A DNA stretch of 64,000 bases from Forficula auricularia. Lineage: Eukaryota; Arthropoda; Insecta; Dermaptera; Forficulidae. Each line of letters begins with the position of its first letter. Position 1 is the stretch's first letter. Both the position numbers and the translations under genes were made by a program. The notes beneath the pieces were generated by a model. It made no database searches. It saw only the letters and a list, made by a program, of their open reading frames with translations, and was not told the origin of the DNA. Of this stretch, positions 1 to 12,374 are shown one piece after another. The DNA is taken from NCBI GenBank assembly GCA_024734495.1, contig JALMQS010000816.1, positions 9,085,092 to 9,149,091 of the forward strand, given 5' to 3'.

Positions 1-1665
1 TCTCTCATAGCCGGGTATATTATCTTGAATTATCTATATTATTATATTTATATTTAAATATAAAAACTATTAAGATATTCTTGCATGTTAAAATATGTAT
101 CAAAATACTTTATATTAAACTCTAGATTTATTAGAAACTTTTCAGAATGAACAAGATTATTATCTTGTAAAATTATATCCATATTTGTTTAGAAACCTTA
201 ATATATATATATAGATGTTAATACATAGTTTTATCATTACCTATAATATTATAAAATATTAATTTATTAAATAAATATATATGCATATTGATCTAAGTAT
301 ATATATTTATGGGAAATTGATGTTTTAGCATTTCTAAATGTATATTTAAAGGCCTATTATATTATATGGACGGTCTAGATGTATTGTTGATGTGTAAGTA
401 GTAATAGAATTATGTCAATGGGAATGGTACCCGGCTTTTAGTTTATGACTGCCGAGCAGTTGCCTCTAAAAACTTAGTGTTAATGTGCAGTCATGTGTTC
501 ATTGAGCCCTGGATCTTGGCTGCTTTTTAACACGCCCTTTCTAACTTCGGAAATCATAACTTACGGATGGATGACTTCCGTGTTTGTCATTCCACGGAGG
601 GGTCATATTTATGGATCATTTTGTTTTTTCTTTACAATTTCATATAATGAAAAAATCGTAAAAGAAAAATAACAAATTACCATAATTAGAATTAAATTTA
701 GATAGAAACTCAATAATCAAAAATAAAATCAATATTTTTTTTCATTTTAAATAAAATGAAATGACGCAAAATGCAATCACTTTTTATTCTCAAAAAATAT
801 CTTTTAAATTTTTCTTAAAACATAAAATAGTGATTTTATTAAAAAAAAATCTACTGATCCATATGAAATATTGTGGAGAAGATGAATATATTGAAAACTT
901 GAAACAATAACTTCACCGCTCTTATTAATCAAAATTGTTTTATGTAAAAACTAGCATGCTAATTATTATTATTCAATGTGTGATATAAACTATATTTATT
1001 GAATTTATCTTTATCAACTATTCAAAAATGTAAAATGAAGTTTAAATACTTTTTTTAACAAATTTATATATTGTTATTTTAAAAAGAATTTATGAAATGA
1101 GCACTGGATTCCAAAGTCTGCTTGTCATTTAATTTGAATTTTTACAGAAAGATATAAACACACGTTTAATGGAGGTATGATGTGATAAATATTGTTAGTG
1201 TTGTAAATATGAACTAGAGGGAATGATAAAATGCACTTGAGAGTTTTTTAGATTTATTTTGTATAGCTAATTCTTTATTTAAATAATCCCTATCCATTAC
1301 CTTAGCGTAAATGAAGAAACTCAGACAATCAATATCTAATCGATTTATTGTTAAATATACCCTAAATTTTCTTTTTGATTATATTAACTATACAACATTT
1401 TGTAACAAGAGAAGAATCAAATTATATTAAATTATTAGTTTGTATTAAAAAGAAAAGAATTATCAATTTTCAAAAACTTTAATTATAATAAATTTATTAT
1501 TTAATATTTTAATCAAGAGAGATCTTATAAATGGATAAATAAGGCATATTTGAAATTGCCCTAGTTTAATCATTGCAAATCAAATGAGTTGATTCTAAAT
1601 TCAATAATTTTTGCAAATAGAAAATAACCACTTAAGAATAAATCAAGATTTTCGTGAAATTTTTA
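1..1665. other. AT-rich intergenic stretch, no gene seen
   Basis: Strongly AT-rich sequence with no reading frame of coding character. A slightly more GC-rich block near 420-610 has no recognisable product, inverted repeat or target duplication that I could find. I see nothing else to annotate. Confidence 0.6.
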
Positions 1666-1673
1666 ATATAGGA

Positions 1674-1977
1674 CAGTGATGGCGAACCTTTTGAATTTGG
1701 TGTGTCAAAATTCAGAAAAAAACTGACTTAACTCGGCTGATGTGTCACATCTAGAAATATTCATAATTTAGAGCCCTAATAAAAAAACAAAAAACAAACA
1801 TATTTTGGATATATGTATTTATTCAAAAACAAAACGTAATTATTCTTTAATTTAGTGAATTAAGCGCAGCCTCCTTTTAATCTTCTTGAACGAAGACCGC
1901 CCGTAAAATGATGCGTGTCACCCAAAATGTCTTAACGTATCACCATTGACACGCGTGTCATAGGTTCGCCATCACTG
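1674..1977. mobile_element. Non-autonomous hAT element, OC1-like ends
   Basis: A 304-bp element bounded by imperfect terminal inverted repeats (CAGTGATGGCGAACCT at the left, AGGTTCGCCATCACTG at the right) and flanked by a perfect 8-bp direct repeat ATATAGGA at 1666-1673 and 1978-1985. CAGTG termini and an 8-bp target duplication are diagnostic of hAT transposons. The interior has no transposase frame, so this is a deletion derivative (MITE) mobilised in trans. From memory, the terminal sequence resembles the OposCharlie1 (OC1) group, which is known for horizontal transfer among animals; that resemblance is not a database result. Confidence 0.9.
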
Positions 1978-1985
1978 ATATAGGA

Positions 1986-2990
1986 TAAATTTTAAACCTA
2001 TTAATTTAATTTAGTTAAAATTTCAACTACAAATAATAAATTCCTGAAGTTTAGAATTTCATTCAAATTCCTTTATCTTGAAAAGCTGAATATTAGAAAA
2101 GTCGAAAAATCTTATAATTTAATGACAAATTTTCATTTTTGGAAGAATCAGATTTCTCAACATGCTACCACAGTTGATTAGACTGAGTGATCTAATTTCT
2201 TTATTATTTAATTAAGTTTCGAAATGAAAATATAAATTTCGAATACATTTAGCAAGAGATGCTATTTTGTAGTGAACTGATTTATGTTCGAAATAAAAGA
2301 CTCGGAATTTGGCCCTGGACACGAGTGATTAATTAATTGATATGATCTCATTCTTCTAAAAAAATACCCTAAACTTTTTTCATCATTATTCCTCCTTTTC
2401 TTTAAATCTTATATTTTCTTCACGAGATAGGTATATAGAAAATAGTGCGTATCAAATCCAATGTTTTTTTACTTTATCTATAGCGAAGCATGGGTAAATG
2501 GGTCTTGCACCAAGTGTGATTTCATTCAGATTGAATTTTAGAACCTGACGGTTTTGCCAACAATTACATGGGCTCTCGTTTAGAAGCCAAAAAGTGCGAT
2601 TTTTTCATTTAGTCTAGCAACGAACCGTTGCAGTTTATTTTTTTTAATGACATTGATTCTAGAACTGATACAACATTTTTTGGACTGAGTTGTAGTTGAA
2701 GGTACTTCTGGTGGCGAGACTTTAACAGCTATTTTTCTTCAGGAGATAGAAAATAGTCCATATCTAATCCAATTTGGCTAAAGTATTGATTCGATTCCCA
2801 TCCAATTTGTCAGCAAAAGAGTGTTGATCGCTCGAAATTTGTGTGTTTCTTATAAATAAGATTTGCGAGTGAATAGTTTACTTCAACTCGTCAGAACAAA
2901 CCCTGTGGCACAGGAAAAGGGCGGGAACTGTTCTACGGCGAGCCAAGGAATTGACTGAGTGAGATATGAACCGGTTTCCTATTACTTTTC
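1986..2990. other. Intergenic, scattered repeat debris
   Basis: AT-rich sequence without a supported gene. Around 2590-2650 is a stretch (AACGAACCGTTGCAGTTTAT) that recurs in inverse orientation near 29695-29720, so at least part of it is dispersed repeat. Confidence 0.45.
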
Positions 2991-2999
2991 ATTTCTCTC

Positions 3000-3260
3000 T
3001 TCTAAGTTGCATTCAGGGTCGCAAGAGAATGCTTAAAGGGTCCTCTCCACAATGCGACTCATATTAAAAAGACAGAGGCGAATTTATATGTATATAGGAT
3101 AAGAAGTTGATTGGGCGTAAAATAGGTCTGAACCTGAAGAGAAAGACCCTTGCTTGCACGCAATAGACATGGTTTGGTTATGGCAAGAGTGGTCAGGCTC
3201 CAGAATGACACCCAACATTCAATCACTGAATTTCAGTGAGTTAGAATCGAATGAAATGTC
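3000..3260 (-). pseudogene. LINE reverse-transcriptase 3' remnant
   Basis: On the minus strand this matches, with many indels, the reverse-transcriptase C-terminal fragment at 60860-61310 (shared pieces around CAGAGGCGAAT and the rewritten 'gtgtgg-tcattcc' region). Similar debris lies at 20640-20960 and 33296-33425. No open frame survives. It is a dead, 5'-truncated non-LTR retrotransposon fragment; the clade cannot be fixed from this piece. Confidence 0.55.
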
Positions 3261-4141
3261 TAGAAGATACCTATCGACGCCTCTACATATTAGGCATCAT
3301 TTATTTGTTTAAGACCATAGTCAGACCCGAGAGGGGGTGGGGGTGTTAACCCAGAGTCCGGGTCCGTAAGGAGTGTAACCAGTGTTATATAAATTTTTGA
3401 ACTACTAAAATCTATTACGTATTAATATTATGAATAAAAATATAAAATAGAAAAATTTGGTAACAAAAAGCCAAAAAAAAGCCGAAAAGAAAAAATAATA
3501 ATAAAATATTTTACAAATTGAAAAATGTATTAAATTTATTTGTCCTGTTATTGAGAGGCCCGGGTTTGATTTTGCCCCAAGCTATCTAACTTTCCATATA
3601 AATTTCACAATTACTGCCTAACCCTTTTAGGTATACAAATTTATATAATGATCTTAAAGAAGATTTAATTTAAAACAGAAAATTTAATATTAATAAAATA
3701 TCTAAAATCAATAGTTTACGAGTTAAAAGATATTCCAATATTGTAGAGTGAATGGACTCAATAATAAATAATATGTATCTGATAGCGACAATCCAAACGA
3801 ATTATGAAATGAAAATAAAATTTAGATATTTATCATTAAATTATTAATTCAACGAAACTGCAAACAGCGCACCGAATCTTGAAAAAGCTTCACTTTTCCT
3901 GCAATTTAAAGTTTGATACATAGATAAATGATACATACAGTCGAACCAGTGGCGGAACTACAATACTGCACGACGCCCCAACGCTCCCCAAATTTTTCGG
4001 ATTTATTAATTATTAATTAATTGTCACTATTTAAATTAGAATAAAATTACACTGTCAAAAAACATACAGTTATATTCTAGAAAAATAAAAAAGTGCTGAG
4101 TGCCGTTTCTAGAATAGGCTAGGCTAAATAAATTATAACTT

Positions 4142-4360
4142 AATAATAAAATACTAAGATACGAGGTAGGTTTCACAAAAAAGAAATAAAACAAAATTGA
4201 GTTTTGAGTTCGATATATTTCGGGGGTTAGCCCATCATCAGGAGTCTAAGAAATTATTTCTTCTTCAACTATTTCTTTTTTGTGAAACCTACCTCGTATC
4301 TTAGTTTTATTATTATATTAAAATGTTTCACCTAGAACTAACACCGAACTCCTTAAAAGT
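4142..4360. mobile_element. Foldback element with hammerhead-like core
   Basis: A 219-bp insertion flanked by a 13-bp duplication TAAATTATAACTT (4129-4141 and 4361-4373). Its arms (GATACGAGGTAGGTTTCAC and its complement) form a hairpin. On the minus strand, 4246-4206 reads CTGATGA, a GGG/CCC stem II with loop CTAA, GAAA, then the self-complementary ATATAT. That order matches a hammerhead ribozyme core with a minimal stem III; stem I is weak in this copy. The arm and tail sequence is shared with the element at 18991-19430. The long duplication suggests target-primed insertion (Penelope-like) rather than a cut-and-paste transposon. Confidence 0.75.
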
Positions 4361-4756
4361 TAAATTATAACTTTTTTAATTATTTAATAAATGAGCGATT
4401 CTTTCATAAAAATCGTATCAAGGAAAATTAATTTAAAAAAAAACGCGGATAGAATTATCTCCTTTCTTAAGAGCTAAGAGCTAAGTATGCCAAATAAAAA
4501 TCAAAGTTATAGTCTAAAAAAATATTAAAGTCAAAAAGTATGGACTAATAACTTTTTCGATGTCCGTTTTACCATTGAATTCTCATCTTATATTAAAACA
4601 ATCAATAATATCATATAAATTAATGCTTTGAAATCCTTAGTTTTCTTTTTGAATGACATTCTCCTAAAGTATTTTGTTATTTAATAATATAATTATTTAT
4701 TCGATACTACTAATATAATAATTGTTTTCGGAGTCCTGAGCTTGAATAATTTTCTA

Positions 4757-5528
4757 GTTTAAATGAAATGGTATGAAAACATTCAGTTTCTTCACTGGAG
4801 CTGCGAGTCGAATAATATAGAAATGGCAAAAGGGTTTAATTTTCTCCTCATCACATATTCTCAATTAAATCTATTGAAATTTCATATCTATAAAATATTT
4901 TCTTTTATCTTTTATATCAATTATTTTTTATTAGAATATTTGCATTTTAAAGTATAGTTTATTTGAAGTCTAATTTGAAAAAAACGCTAATTGCTAATGA
5001 AATAATTTTTAAAAAATTTGAAATTATTAAATATTATAAAACAATCCATTATAAGTAATTATATTTAATTTTCAAGGAAATTGATTGATTAGATTTTAAG
5101 AAAATTGTATTTAGCTAGAAAACCGTATTATGCCAGGTGAAAGCCTCTTGATAAAACAGAGTCATAGAATTATAAATGAGAAAGAAAACTATCTTATTTA
5201 ATCGATTTAATCTATCTTGAGGTTCATACTAACTTTATAAAATAAGAAAATAGCATTTTGATTAAGAATTTTGTAGTTTAAAAGAAATTGTTTAAAAAGA
5301 TTCAATTTCTTCTCTCCGGGAGCGAATCAACTAGAAATGGCAGTTTTATTTTTTTTTCTCTATAGATATTTATTCAAATCTATTGAAATTTCATATCCCT
5401 GTGTTATTTTCATTTATCTTTTATATTAAATAATTATTATTGGAAAATTTGCATTTTAAAGGGTATAGTTTATTTGAAGTTCAATTTGAAAAAATGCTAA
5501 TAAATCCTTTGAAATTTTTTACTTTACC
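4757..5528 (+). repeat. ~525-bp tandem unit, 1.5 copies
   Basis: Two diverged direct copies of one unit, starting at GTTTAAATGAAATG near 4757 and GTTTAAAAGAAATTG near 5276. The same unit occurs as about 1.6 copies at 10866-11720 and inverted at 11920-12370. The small frames inside (for example 4763-4957) are not conserved between copies, so I regard the unit as non-coding. Confidence 0.7.
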
Positions 5529-5529
5529 A

Positions 5530-6092
5530 TACAGGGTATGGTCAAGTATTGTAATCGTGCATGGAAAAAGTGGTTTTTTCCTTCTTTTTTCGAAATATCT
5601 CAAAAACGGCTGAAACTATTTTGATTAAAAAAATTGAGTGAAACCATGGCATTTCGCTCTACTAAAAAGCTCTAATAAGTGAACATCGAAAAAATTATAT
5701 TGTTCGAGATAATAATTGTTTTGTCAAAATGTCTGTTAGTCTGTCTGTTAGACTGTGCGTTACCAAATTTTTGTGGAGGAGCTAGCTCAAAAACTAGTGT
5801 GAATATCGAAACCAAATTTCACAAGTAGTTTTGGTCCATTGAAATTAAGAGCCGATTAGATTTTGGTGCATTCGACGCAAAATTAAGGGGGGTCGAGGGG
5901 GTTAAAAATTAAAAATCTAGGCCCTTTGAGCAAACTCAGCCAAATTTTGTATACATATTCAGTGGGACCCCAAAAGTCTAAATGCAAAAACTAAACGCCC
6001 AAAATGGGAGGTCAAAAAATGAAAATCTTGGCCATTTACCAAACTCAACCAAATTTTGTATATACCGGGTGAGTTTTTTATCTTGAGACAGT
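5530..6092 (-). repeat. Dispersed repeat ending in GGTATGGT palindrome
   Basis: Begins with the short palindrome ACCATACAGGGTATGGT and continues with a repeat also found in opposite orientation at 9430-9915 and 14290-14785. The sequence is low-complexity in feel (runs resembling CTGTTAGTCTGTCTGTTAG) and non-coding. It is interrupted at its far end by the hAT element at 6101-6545, after which related sequence resumes to about 6640. Confidence 0.7.
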
Positions 6093-6100
6093 CTTATAAC

Positions 6101-6545
6101 CAGTGGCGGATCAAGCATTTTGAAAGCCCCAAGCGCAATCAAATTTTCAGGCCCCCCTACATTACTGATTGTAAAATAGTGACGTTGTAATAAAAGAGCA
6201 TTTTTTTATTACAATAATAAATAAAAACATATTCAATAACCATGGAAAAAAATAATTTGAATATCGCACAATAAAATTGAATAGACTTGTAAGCCGATTG
6301 CACACAGTTCGACTCCATAACTGAGACTATGAAGGGTAGTATTGTGTAAAACTGACTCACGCAAATTTTACTGACCAGTGCGCATTCAAATTTAAATTAT
6401 GCGGTAGAACTTACAACTACACATGTATTGAGAAAACAGAATTACAGAACTCGAAAAAATTAAAAGTATTCTTTATTTTTGAGGCCCCTTAGATTCTGAG
6501 GCCCCAAGCGCCCGCTTCTTGCGCCTGTGCGGTGATCCGCCACTG
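6101..6545. mobile_element. Non-autonomous hAT element nested in a repeat
   Basis: A 445-bp element with terminal inverted repeats CAGTGGCGGATCA and TGATCCGCCACTG, flanked by a perfect 8-bp duplication CTTATAAC (6093-6100, 6546-6553). Removing it and one duplication restores continuity with the copy of the host repeat at 9060-9165, which confirms an insertion. No transposase domain is seen; the 67-codon frame at 6157-6360 is incidental. CAGTGGCGG-type ends recur as orphan fragments near 3950 and 22480. Confidence 0.92.
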
Positions 6546-6639
6546 CTTATAACTCAAAAACAGTGCATTATATGAAAAAAAGTTTCAAATAAAAGTTTAT
6601 TTATATGGAGGGGGAAACTAAACTACGCTATTGTTTCTT

Positions 6640-7340
6640 TACCTACAACAAGCTTTCAAGGGTATTTCAAGGTCAAGTTCTGTTTTTTAAATAGAAACCT
6701 ATATATTTGTTTACATATTCTGAATCTACAAAAAAAAACTGAACAACATTTATTAAAACTATTTTTTTATTCGACATCAAATAAACAAATTATTAAATCA
6801 ATTAGATCTCAGAAAAAACCCTAATTATTATTTTTAACAATTATGCAACTTAATTATCAAATAAAAATGATTAAATAATTAATTATTAAATCGAAAAGTC
6901 AAAACAATGAAAATAAGTGTCTTAAAACTTCATTATACACAGATTTAACAGATTATTTTCTACTTAATAGAACAACTTAAAATTCTTGAGTTTAAAAAAG
7001 TTTATTTCTCGTCTCAATCCAGTAGATAGTTATCTTGTTTAAAAACGCGGTCAAAAACAACTCTCTTTCATATAGTAATTATTCTTTAATATATTAATTG
7101 AAAAACTATTTGAATTCATCATTTTTTACACAGAAATATATAATTTCAGATATAATTACTTAATATCTGACAAAAATCAGCTGCATTCGATTTAGGAATG
7201 AATCAAATATAGGAAACTCATGACTCATTTCTTGTGCTTGTTAGCTTTTATAAATCTCCCAAAATAAAATTATAAAAGTCTACATTTATTTATTTTTACC
7301 TTATGCATTTCTCGTCAATAATCATCAAAAATATTTACTT
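6640..7340. other. AT-rich, no gene seen
   Basis: Runs of A and T with no sustained frame, inverted repeat or known motif. Nothing supported. Confidence 0.5.
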
Positions 7341-7342
7341 TT

Positions 7343-7584
7343 AATTTACATAAATTACAAAAAGAACTCGCAAAGATCTGCAGTTCAGAGCCTCGAAATG
7401 TCTAAGGCCGCCACTGTATATAGTACTCAATATATAAAATAAATTCATTCTGCTAATGTAATAAATTTACATAAATTACAAAAAGAACTCGCAAAGATCT
7501 GCAGTTCAGAGCCTCGAAATGTCTAAGGCCGCCACTGTATATAGTACTCAATATATAAAATAAATTCATTCTGCTAATGTAATA
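7343..7584. repeat. Perfect-looking 121-bp tandem duplication
   Basis: Two head-to-tail copies (7343-7463 and 7464-7584) that read identically by eye over the full 121 bases, including CCGCCACTGTATATAG. Such identity in a rapidly decaying AT-rich region points to a very recent duplication or an assembly artefact. Confidence 0.9.
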
Positions 7585-7604
7585 AAATTACCCAAATTAT
7601 ATTA

Positions 7605-7680
7605 TTTACTAGCTTCAAGCTCGCCTTCGGCGGGCCTTTTACTAACCAGGGCTTTGCCCCCTGGACCTCCACGTAGCTGC
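7605..7680. repeat. GC-rich repeat end
   Basis: A short GC-rich patch (CTCGCCTTCGGCGGGCC, then GGGCTTTGCCCCCTGGACC) in otherwise AT-rich DNA. The two small hairpins look like a transposon end or tail. The family was not recognised. Confidence 0.4.
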
Positions 7681-7859
7681 TTTATTGATGTTTTATTAGT
7701 AACAGAGAATAAATATAATTGTTTTATTATAAAGTCTTAAATAGATATAATTTGAGATTCTATTTAACTGTAATATACACTCATAACAAATAAGATGAAA
7801 CAAATATTTAAAATGTATTAAAAATCTCTATTTATAAAAAATTCTCTTATTCTCAAGAT

Positions 7860-8385
7860 TAAGTTGTTTATCATAAAAGAATTTAGTCTTATTGATTTTA
7901 AGTGGATTCTTCCACGTTTTCAGTAGAGGTTGCCATTAATAGTCAAAACATCAAAAATGGAATGCAATAAGGTTATTCCTCAAGTATTAGATAAGAATCG
8001 ATCGTTATTTTTTATTTTAAGTCGATTCCTCCATGTCTTCAGCAATGGTTACCAATAATAATCGAAGGCTCAAAAATCTAATGTAGAATTATTATTCCTC
8101 AAGTATTAGATAAGAATCGATTGCTATTTTTGATTTTAAGTCGATTCCTTCATGTCTTCAGCAATGGTTACCAATAATAATCGAAGGCTCAAAAATCTAA
8201 TGTAGAATTATTATTCCTCAAGTATTAGATAAGAATCGATTGCTATTTTTGATTTTAAGTCGATTCTTCCATGTCTTCAGCAATGGCTACCAATAAAAAC
8301 CGGAACGTCAAAAATCGAATGTAGAATGGTTATTCCTCGACTGTTAAATGAGTATCGATCATTATTTTTGAAATAAAGTCAACAT
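7860..8385 (+). repeat. Short 119-bp unit array
   Basis: Four diverged direct copies of the unit that builds the large array at 29826-32495 (shared key piece GTCTTCAGCAATGGTTACCA). The first unit (TTCTTCCACGTTTTCAGTAG) is the same variant that heads the large array, so this is one arm of the same foldback family, not an independent minisatellite. Confidence 0.85.
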
Positions 8386-8419
8386 CAGGCGCGGATCCAG
8401 ACCTCTGATTTGGGGGGGG

Positions 8420-9055
8420 GCGGTCGCCGTTATATAAGATCTACTTTTGATCTCGGAAGTGTGTCGCGGTCGAATTGTCCAAGCGGGAAGAAGACCCCTA
8501 GTGCCGTGGCAGATTAATGGTAATATAGGCGATATACCTGAAATTACAAATAAAGAGCTCATACAAGCATCAAGCAGACTTAAAGATAAAAGGGCTCCGG
8601 GACCAGATGGCATTCCTCCGGAGGTGGCGAAACTGGCGGCCAGGGTAGACCCATCCCATATGGCCACTATTTTTAATAAAGTTATTAAACAGGGGAAAAT
8701 ACCCACTGAATGGAAATCGGCAAAGCTGATCCTGATTCCCAAGCCGGGAAAACCACAATCATATAGACCTATATGCCTCCTCGATACGACAGCTAAAATA
8801 CTGGAGAGAATAATCTTCGACAGGCTACTAGCTGAAATTGATTCTCGAGGTGGACTGTCTGACGATCAATATGGCTTTAGGGAGGGCAGATCCACAGTAG
8901 ACGCGATCCAGGAATTGACTAGAATTGCGCGTAGTGCAATCGAAGGGAGAGGGAGGCACAGGGAGCTATGCTTAGGCATAGGCCTTGACATAAAGAATGC
9001 CTTCAACACAGCCTCATGGAGGCACATCATCGACGATCTAATAAACATAGCGTAG
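8420..9055 (+). pseudogene. LINE reverse-transcriptase fragment
   Basis: About 200 codons of a non-LTR reverse transcriptase. Recognisable blocks are KDKRAPGPDGIPPEV (upstream finger region), SYRPICLLDTTAKILE (finger motif), LSDDQYGFREGRSTVDAI, and LDIKNAFNTASW, which contains the first catalytic Asp of the RT palm. The frame stops right after this, and the FADD catalytic block and the C-terminus are absent. The wording of the blocks is R1/jockey-like. No ORF1 or endonuclease precedes it, so it is truncated at both ends and cannot be active. The sequence joins repeat material (from about 9050) that also flanks the hAT element at 6545-6640. Confidence 0.88.
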
Positions 9056-9171
9056 TTTAGTTTCCCCCTCCATATATATAAACTTTTATTTAAAACTTTT
9101 TTCATATAATGCACTGTTTTTGAGTTATAAGACTGTCTCAAGATGAAAATCTCACCCGGTATAATCTGTGG

Positions 9172-10370
9172 GACAAAATATTAACACGAAATTACTTTTT
9201 GAAGTCGGTGCCAAACATATACCTTTTATGAATCGCACTCGACGGATCTTACTTAGTACGTTTGGTGGGTACGCTCGCTTATAGGTATAGTTTGTTTGGC
9301 ACCCACTTCAAAAAGTAATTTCATGTTAATATTTCGTCGTTTAGTTGTAACTAAATAAGATAATAATTATTTTATACCTTTTAGTGTATTTTATTTGTTG
9401 CATTTAATTTTTTTGAAGTCGGTTTTATTTTTTTCTTAAATGTTTTTTTGTTTTTTAGACTCCTGGGACCCATTGATTATGTATACAAAATTTGGTTGAG
9501 TTTGGTAAATGGCCTAGATTTTTAATTTTTAACCTCCCGTCCCCACCCCTTAATTTTGGGTCTTAATCTCAATGCACCAAAACTACGTGTGAAATTTGGT
9601 TTCGATATTCAGACTAGTTTTTGAGCTAGCTCGTCCACAAAAATTTGGTAACACACAGACTAACGGACAACCGGACAACCAGACAACCAGACTAGCAAAG
9701 AGACATTTTGATAAAACAATTATTATCTCGAAAAATATAATTTTTTCGATGTTCACTTTTTTGTAGACCGAAAGGCCATGGTTTCAAAGGCCATGGTTTC
9801 GCTCAATTTTTTTAATCAAAAATAGTTTCAGCCGTTTTTGAGATATTTTGAAAAAAAGAAGGAAAAAAACCTTTTTTCATGCAACGATTATAATGTTTGA
9901 CCATACCCTGTATGGTATAGTAAACCAATGTTTATTTATTATTTATTTATTTATTTATTTATTATTAAAATCAATATAATATGAAAAATTTAGTTGGTTC
10001 ATGTCTATTTTAATAATAAATAATAGATTCAAGGGTTTTAATTATATACGAAAAGATGTTTAATGAGAAATCCGTTCTGCTTTTTAAATGAGCACATGCG
10101 ATCAAAATTTGGACCAATCATTGATAAGGCTGCACGCATAACTCTCAGCTATGTGTGTATTATCTTCAAAAACTTCAAAAAGTAAATCTAGCTACAATAC
10201 ATTAACAAACAACAATACAAATTAACTACAACAATTTAACAAATAATAAACAAGTACAAAAAATAGAAATGTATGCTCATATTAACAAATAACATGATAA
10301 TAGATTTCCATCAAAAGACAAAGTAATTTACAAATTCCGCGCAAAAACCCTATACTAGAGCAAGCGGCGC
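9172..10370 (+). repeat. 1.2-kb repeat, copy 1
   Basis: Near-identical to 14057-15241. It starts at GACAAAATATTAACACGAAA and ends at GCAAGCGGCGC. It includes an inner 100-bp hairpin (GGTGCCAAACATATACC and GGTATAGTTTGTTTGGCACC), the TTTTTGAAGTCGGTT motif, and the ACAGGGTATGGT-type repeat near 9900. The flanks carry a direct repeat (TCAAGATGAAAATCTCACC near 9138 and 10371), so this copy was inserted into older repeat DNA. No coding capacity is seen. Confidence 0.85.
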
Positions 10371-10574
10371 TCAAGATGAAAATCTCACCTGCATAATCTG
10401 TGGGACACCAGAAGGAAAAAATGCAAAAACTAACCCCCTACATGATTATAAATAATTGGTTGATTATAATAACAGGTTGTATTGTATGGTAAAGTCAAGT
10501 GGTTCGCCACATCAGAACACGTCAGCTTATTTTAAATATGAAATTAATATATTATAAAAGAAACAACGATCTTA

Positions 10575-10775
10575 ATTGAAAAGTTTTTATTTTGTCGAGA
10601 GTAGCAGAGTTGTTGATTTCACAAAGAGAAACAAAGAGGTTGTCCTCTGTTGAAGCAAAATAAACATACACACATATATATCGAGGTAATAAATAATATA
10701 TATATCATCTCGATATATATGTGTGTATGTTTATTTGCATCAAGCAGAGGACAACCTCTTTGTTTCTCTTTGTGA
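10575..10775. mobile_element. Foldback element, TSD 10 bp
   Basis: A 201-bp hairpin element flanked by the perfect duplication AACGATCTTA (10565-10574, 10776-10785). Arms of about 65 bp contain GAGGTTGTCCTCTG and GCATCAAGCAGAGG. A second full copy is at 33469-33720 and single-arm fragments lie near 24672-24700 and 26431-26520. No hammerhead core is visible, but the size, hairpin shape and long duplication match the ribozyme-bearing foldbacks in this window. Confidence 0.8.
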
Positions 10776-10865
10776 AACGATCTTACTTTATCGATTTAAT
10801 CTATGTGAAGGCACACGTAATAATTCTAATATAAGAAAATAGCATTTCAATTAAGAAGTTTGTAG

Positions 10866-12370
10866 TTTAAATGAAAATGTTATGAAAACATTCAGTTTCT
10901 TCGCTGGGGCGGCCTGAGTCGAGTAGAAATGGCAAAAGGGTTTAATTTTTTCCCATCACATATTCAATTAAATCTATTGAAATTTTATATCTATGAAATA
11001 TTTTCTTTTGCTTCCTTTATATCAAATGGTTTGTATTAGAATATTTGTATTTTAAAGGGTAGTTTATTTGAAGTCTAATTTAAATAAACGCTCATTACTA
11101 CTTTGAAATAATTTTTTAAAAATATGAAATTAATAAATATTATAAAACCGTCGATTACTGACAATTATATTCAATTTTGAATGAAATTGAATGATTAGTT
11201 GTTAAGAAAAATGGCAAAAAGATAGAAAATCGTAACAAATGACTCGATGATGCCGGGTATAACTTGCGAACCAGCCTCTCGATAAAACACTGCCAACATA
11301 ATTATAAATGAAAAAGGAAACGATCTTATTTTATCAATTTCATCTATCTAGAGGTTCATTATATAAGGAAATAGCATTTTGATCAAAAATTTTGTAGTTT
11401 AAAAGAAATTGTATGAAAAAATTCAATTTCTTCTCTCCGTGAACAAATCAAGTAGAAATGGCAAAAAGTTTTATTTTTTTTTCTCCTTAGATATTTATTC
11501 AAATCTTTTGAAATATCATATCTCTCTGTTATTTTTGTTTATCTTTTATATTAAATAATTATTATTAGAAAATTCGAATTGTAAAGGGTAGTTTATTTGA
11601 AGTCCAATTTGAAAAAACGCTAATAACTCCGTTGAAAATTATTTTAAAATTATGAAATTAATATATATTATAAAACAATTTATTATTAATCATTTACTTC
11701 AATTTTGAATCAAATCGCTCCAGTACTTTTTGAGAAAATGATCAAAAACCATCTAAGCCGTCTCAAAAACGATGCTTTTTGAAAGCACGAGATACCTTTG
11801 AAAAAAGTTGAAAAAGTCATATGAAACGAAACATTGACTTGTGACATGGAAGTGAATTTTAAAATGTTTCTAAAACGGCCTTTCATAGACGATTTTCTGG
11901 GTTTTTGACAATTTTCTCAAAAAGTACTGGAGCGATTTCGTTCAAAATTGAACTAAATGATTAATAATTAATTGTTTTATAATATCTATTAATTTCATAT
12001 TTTTAAAATAATTTTCAACGGAGTTATTACCGTTTTTTCAAATTGGACTTCAAATAAACTACCCTTTAAAATTCAAATTTCCTAATAATAATTATTTCAT
12101 ATAAAAGATAAATGAACATAATACAAGGATATCAAATTTCAATAGATTTAAATAGATATCTAATGAGAAAAAAAATAAAACTTTTTGCCATTTCTAGTTG
12201 ATTCGCTACCGGAGAGAAGAAATTGAATATTTTCATAAAAAAATTTTTAAACAACGAAATTCTTAACCAAAATGCTATTTTCTTATATTAGACAGATACT
12301 GTGAACCTCCAGTAGATTAAATCGATCAAATAAGATCGATTTCTTTCTCATTTATAATTCTTTTTGAGAG
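10866..12370. repeat. ~525-bp unit array with giant palindrome
   Basis: Direct copies of the 525-bp unit at about 10866-11720 are followed by an inverted copy at 11920-12370. Together, about 11305-11760 and 11895-12365 form an inverted repeat with arms near 450 bp around a 130-bp spacer. Matching landmarks are AAGTACTGGAGCGATTT and its complement, and TTTTTGCCATTTCTAGTTGA. Transcription through it would give a long double-stranded hairpin RNA. No frame is conserved. Confidence 0.8.
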
Positions 12371-12374
12371 GTTG

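Noticed and set aside
3950..4000. Another hAT element starting CCAGTGGCGGAAC
   Set aside because: Only one end is visible and no matching terminus or 8-bp duplication was found.
10617..10777. Hammerhead ribozyme in the 10575-10775 foldback
   Set aside because: No CTGANGA followed by a stem and GAAA could be found on either strand of either copy.
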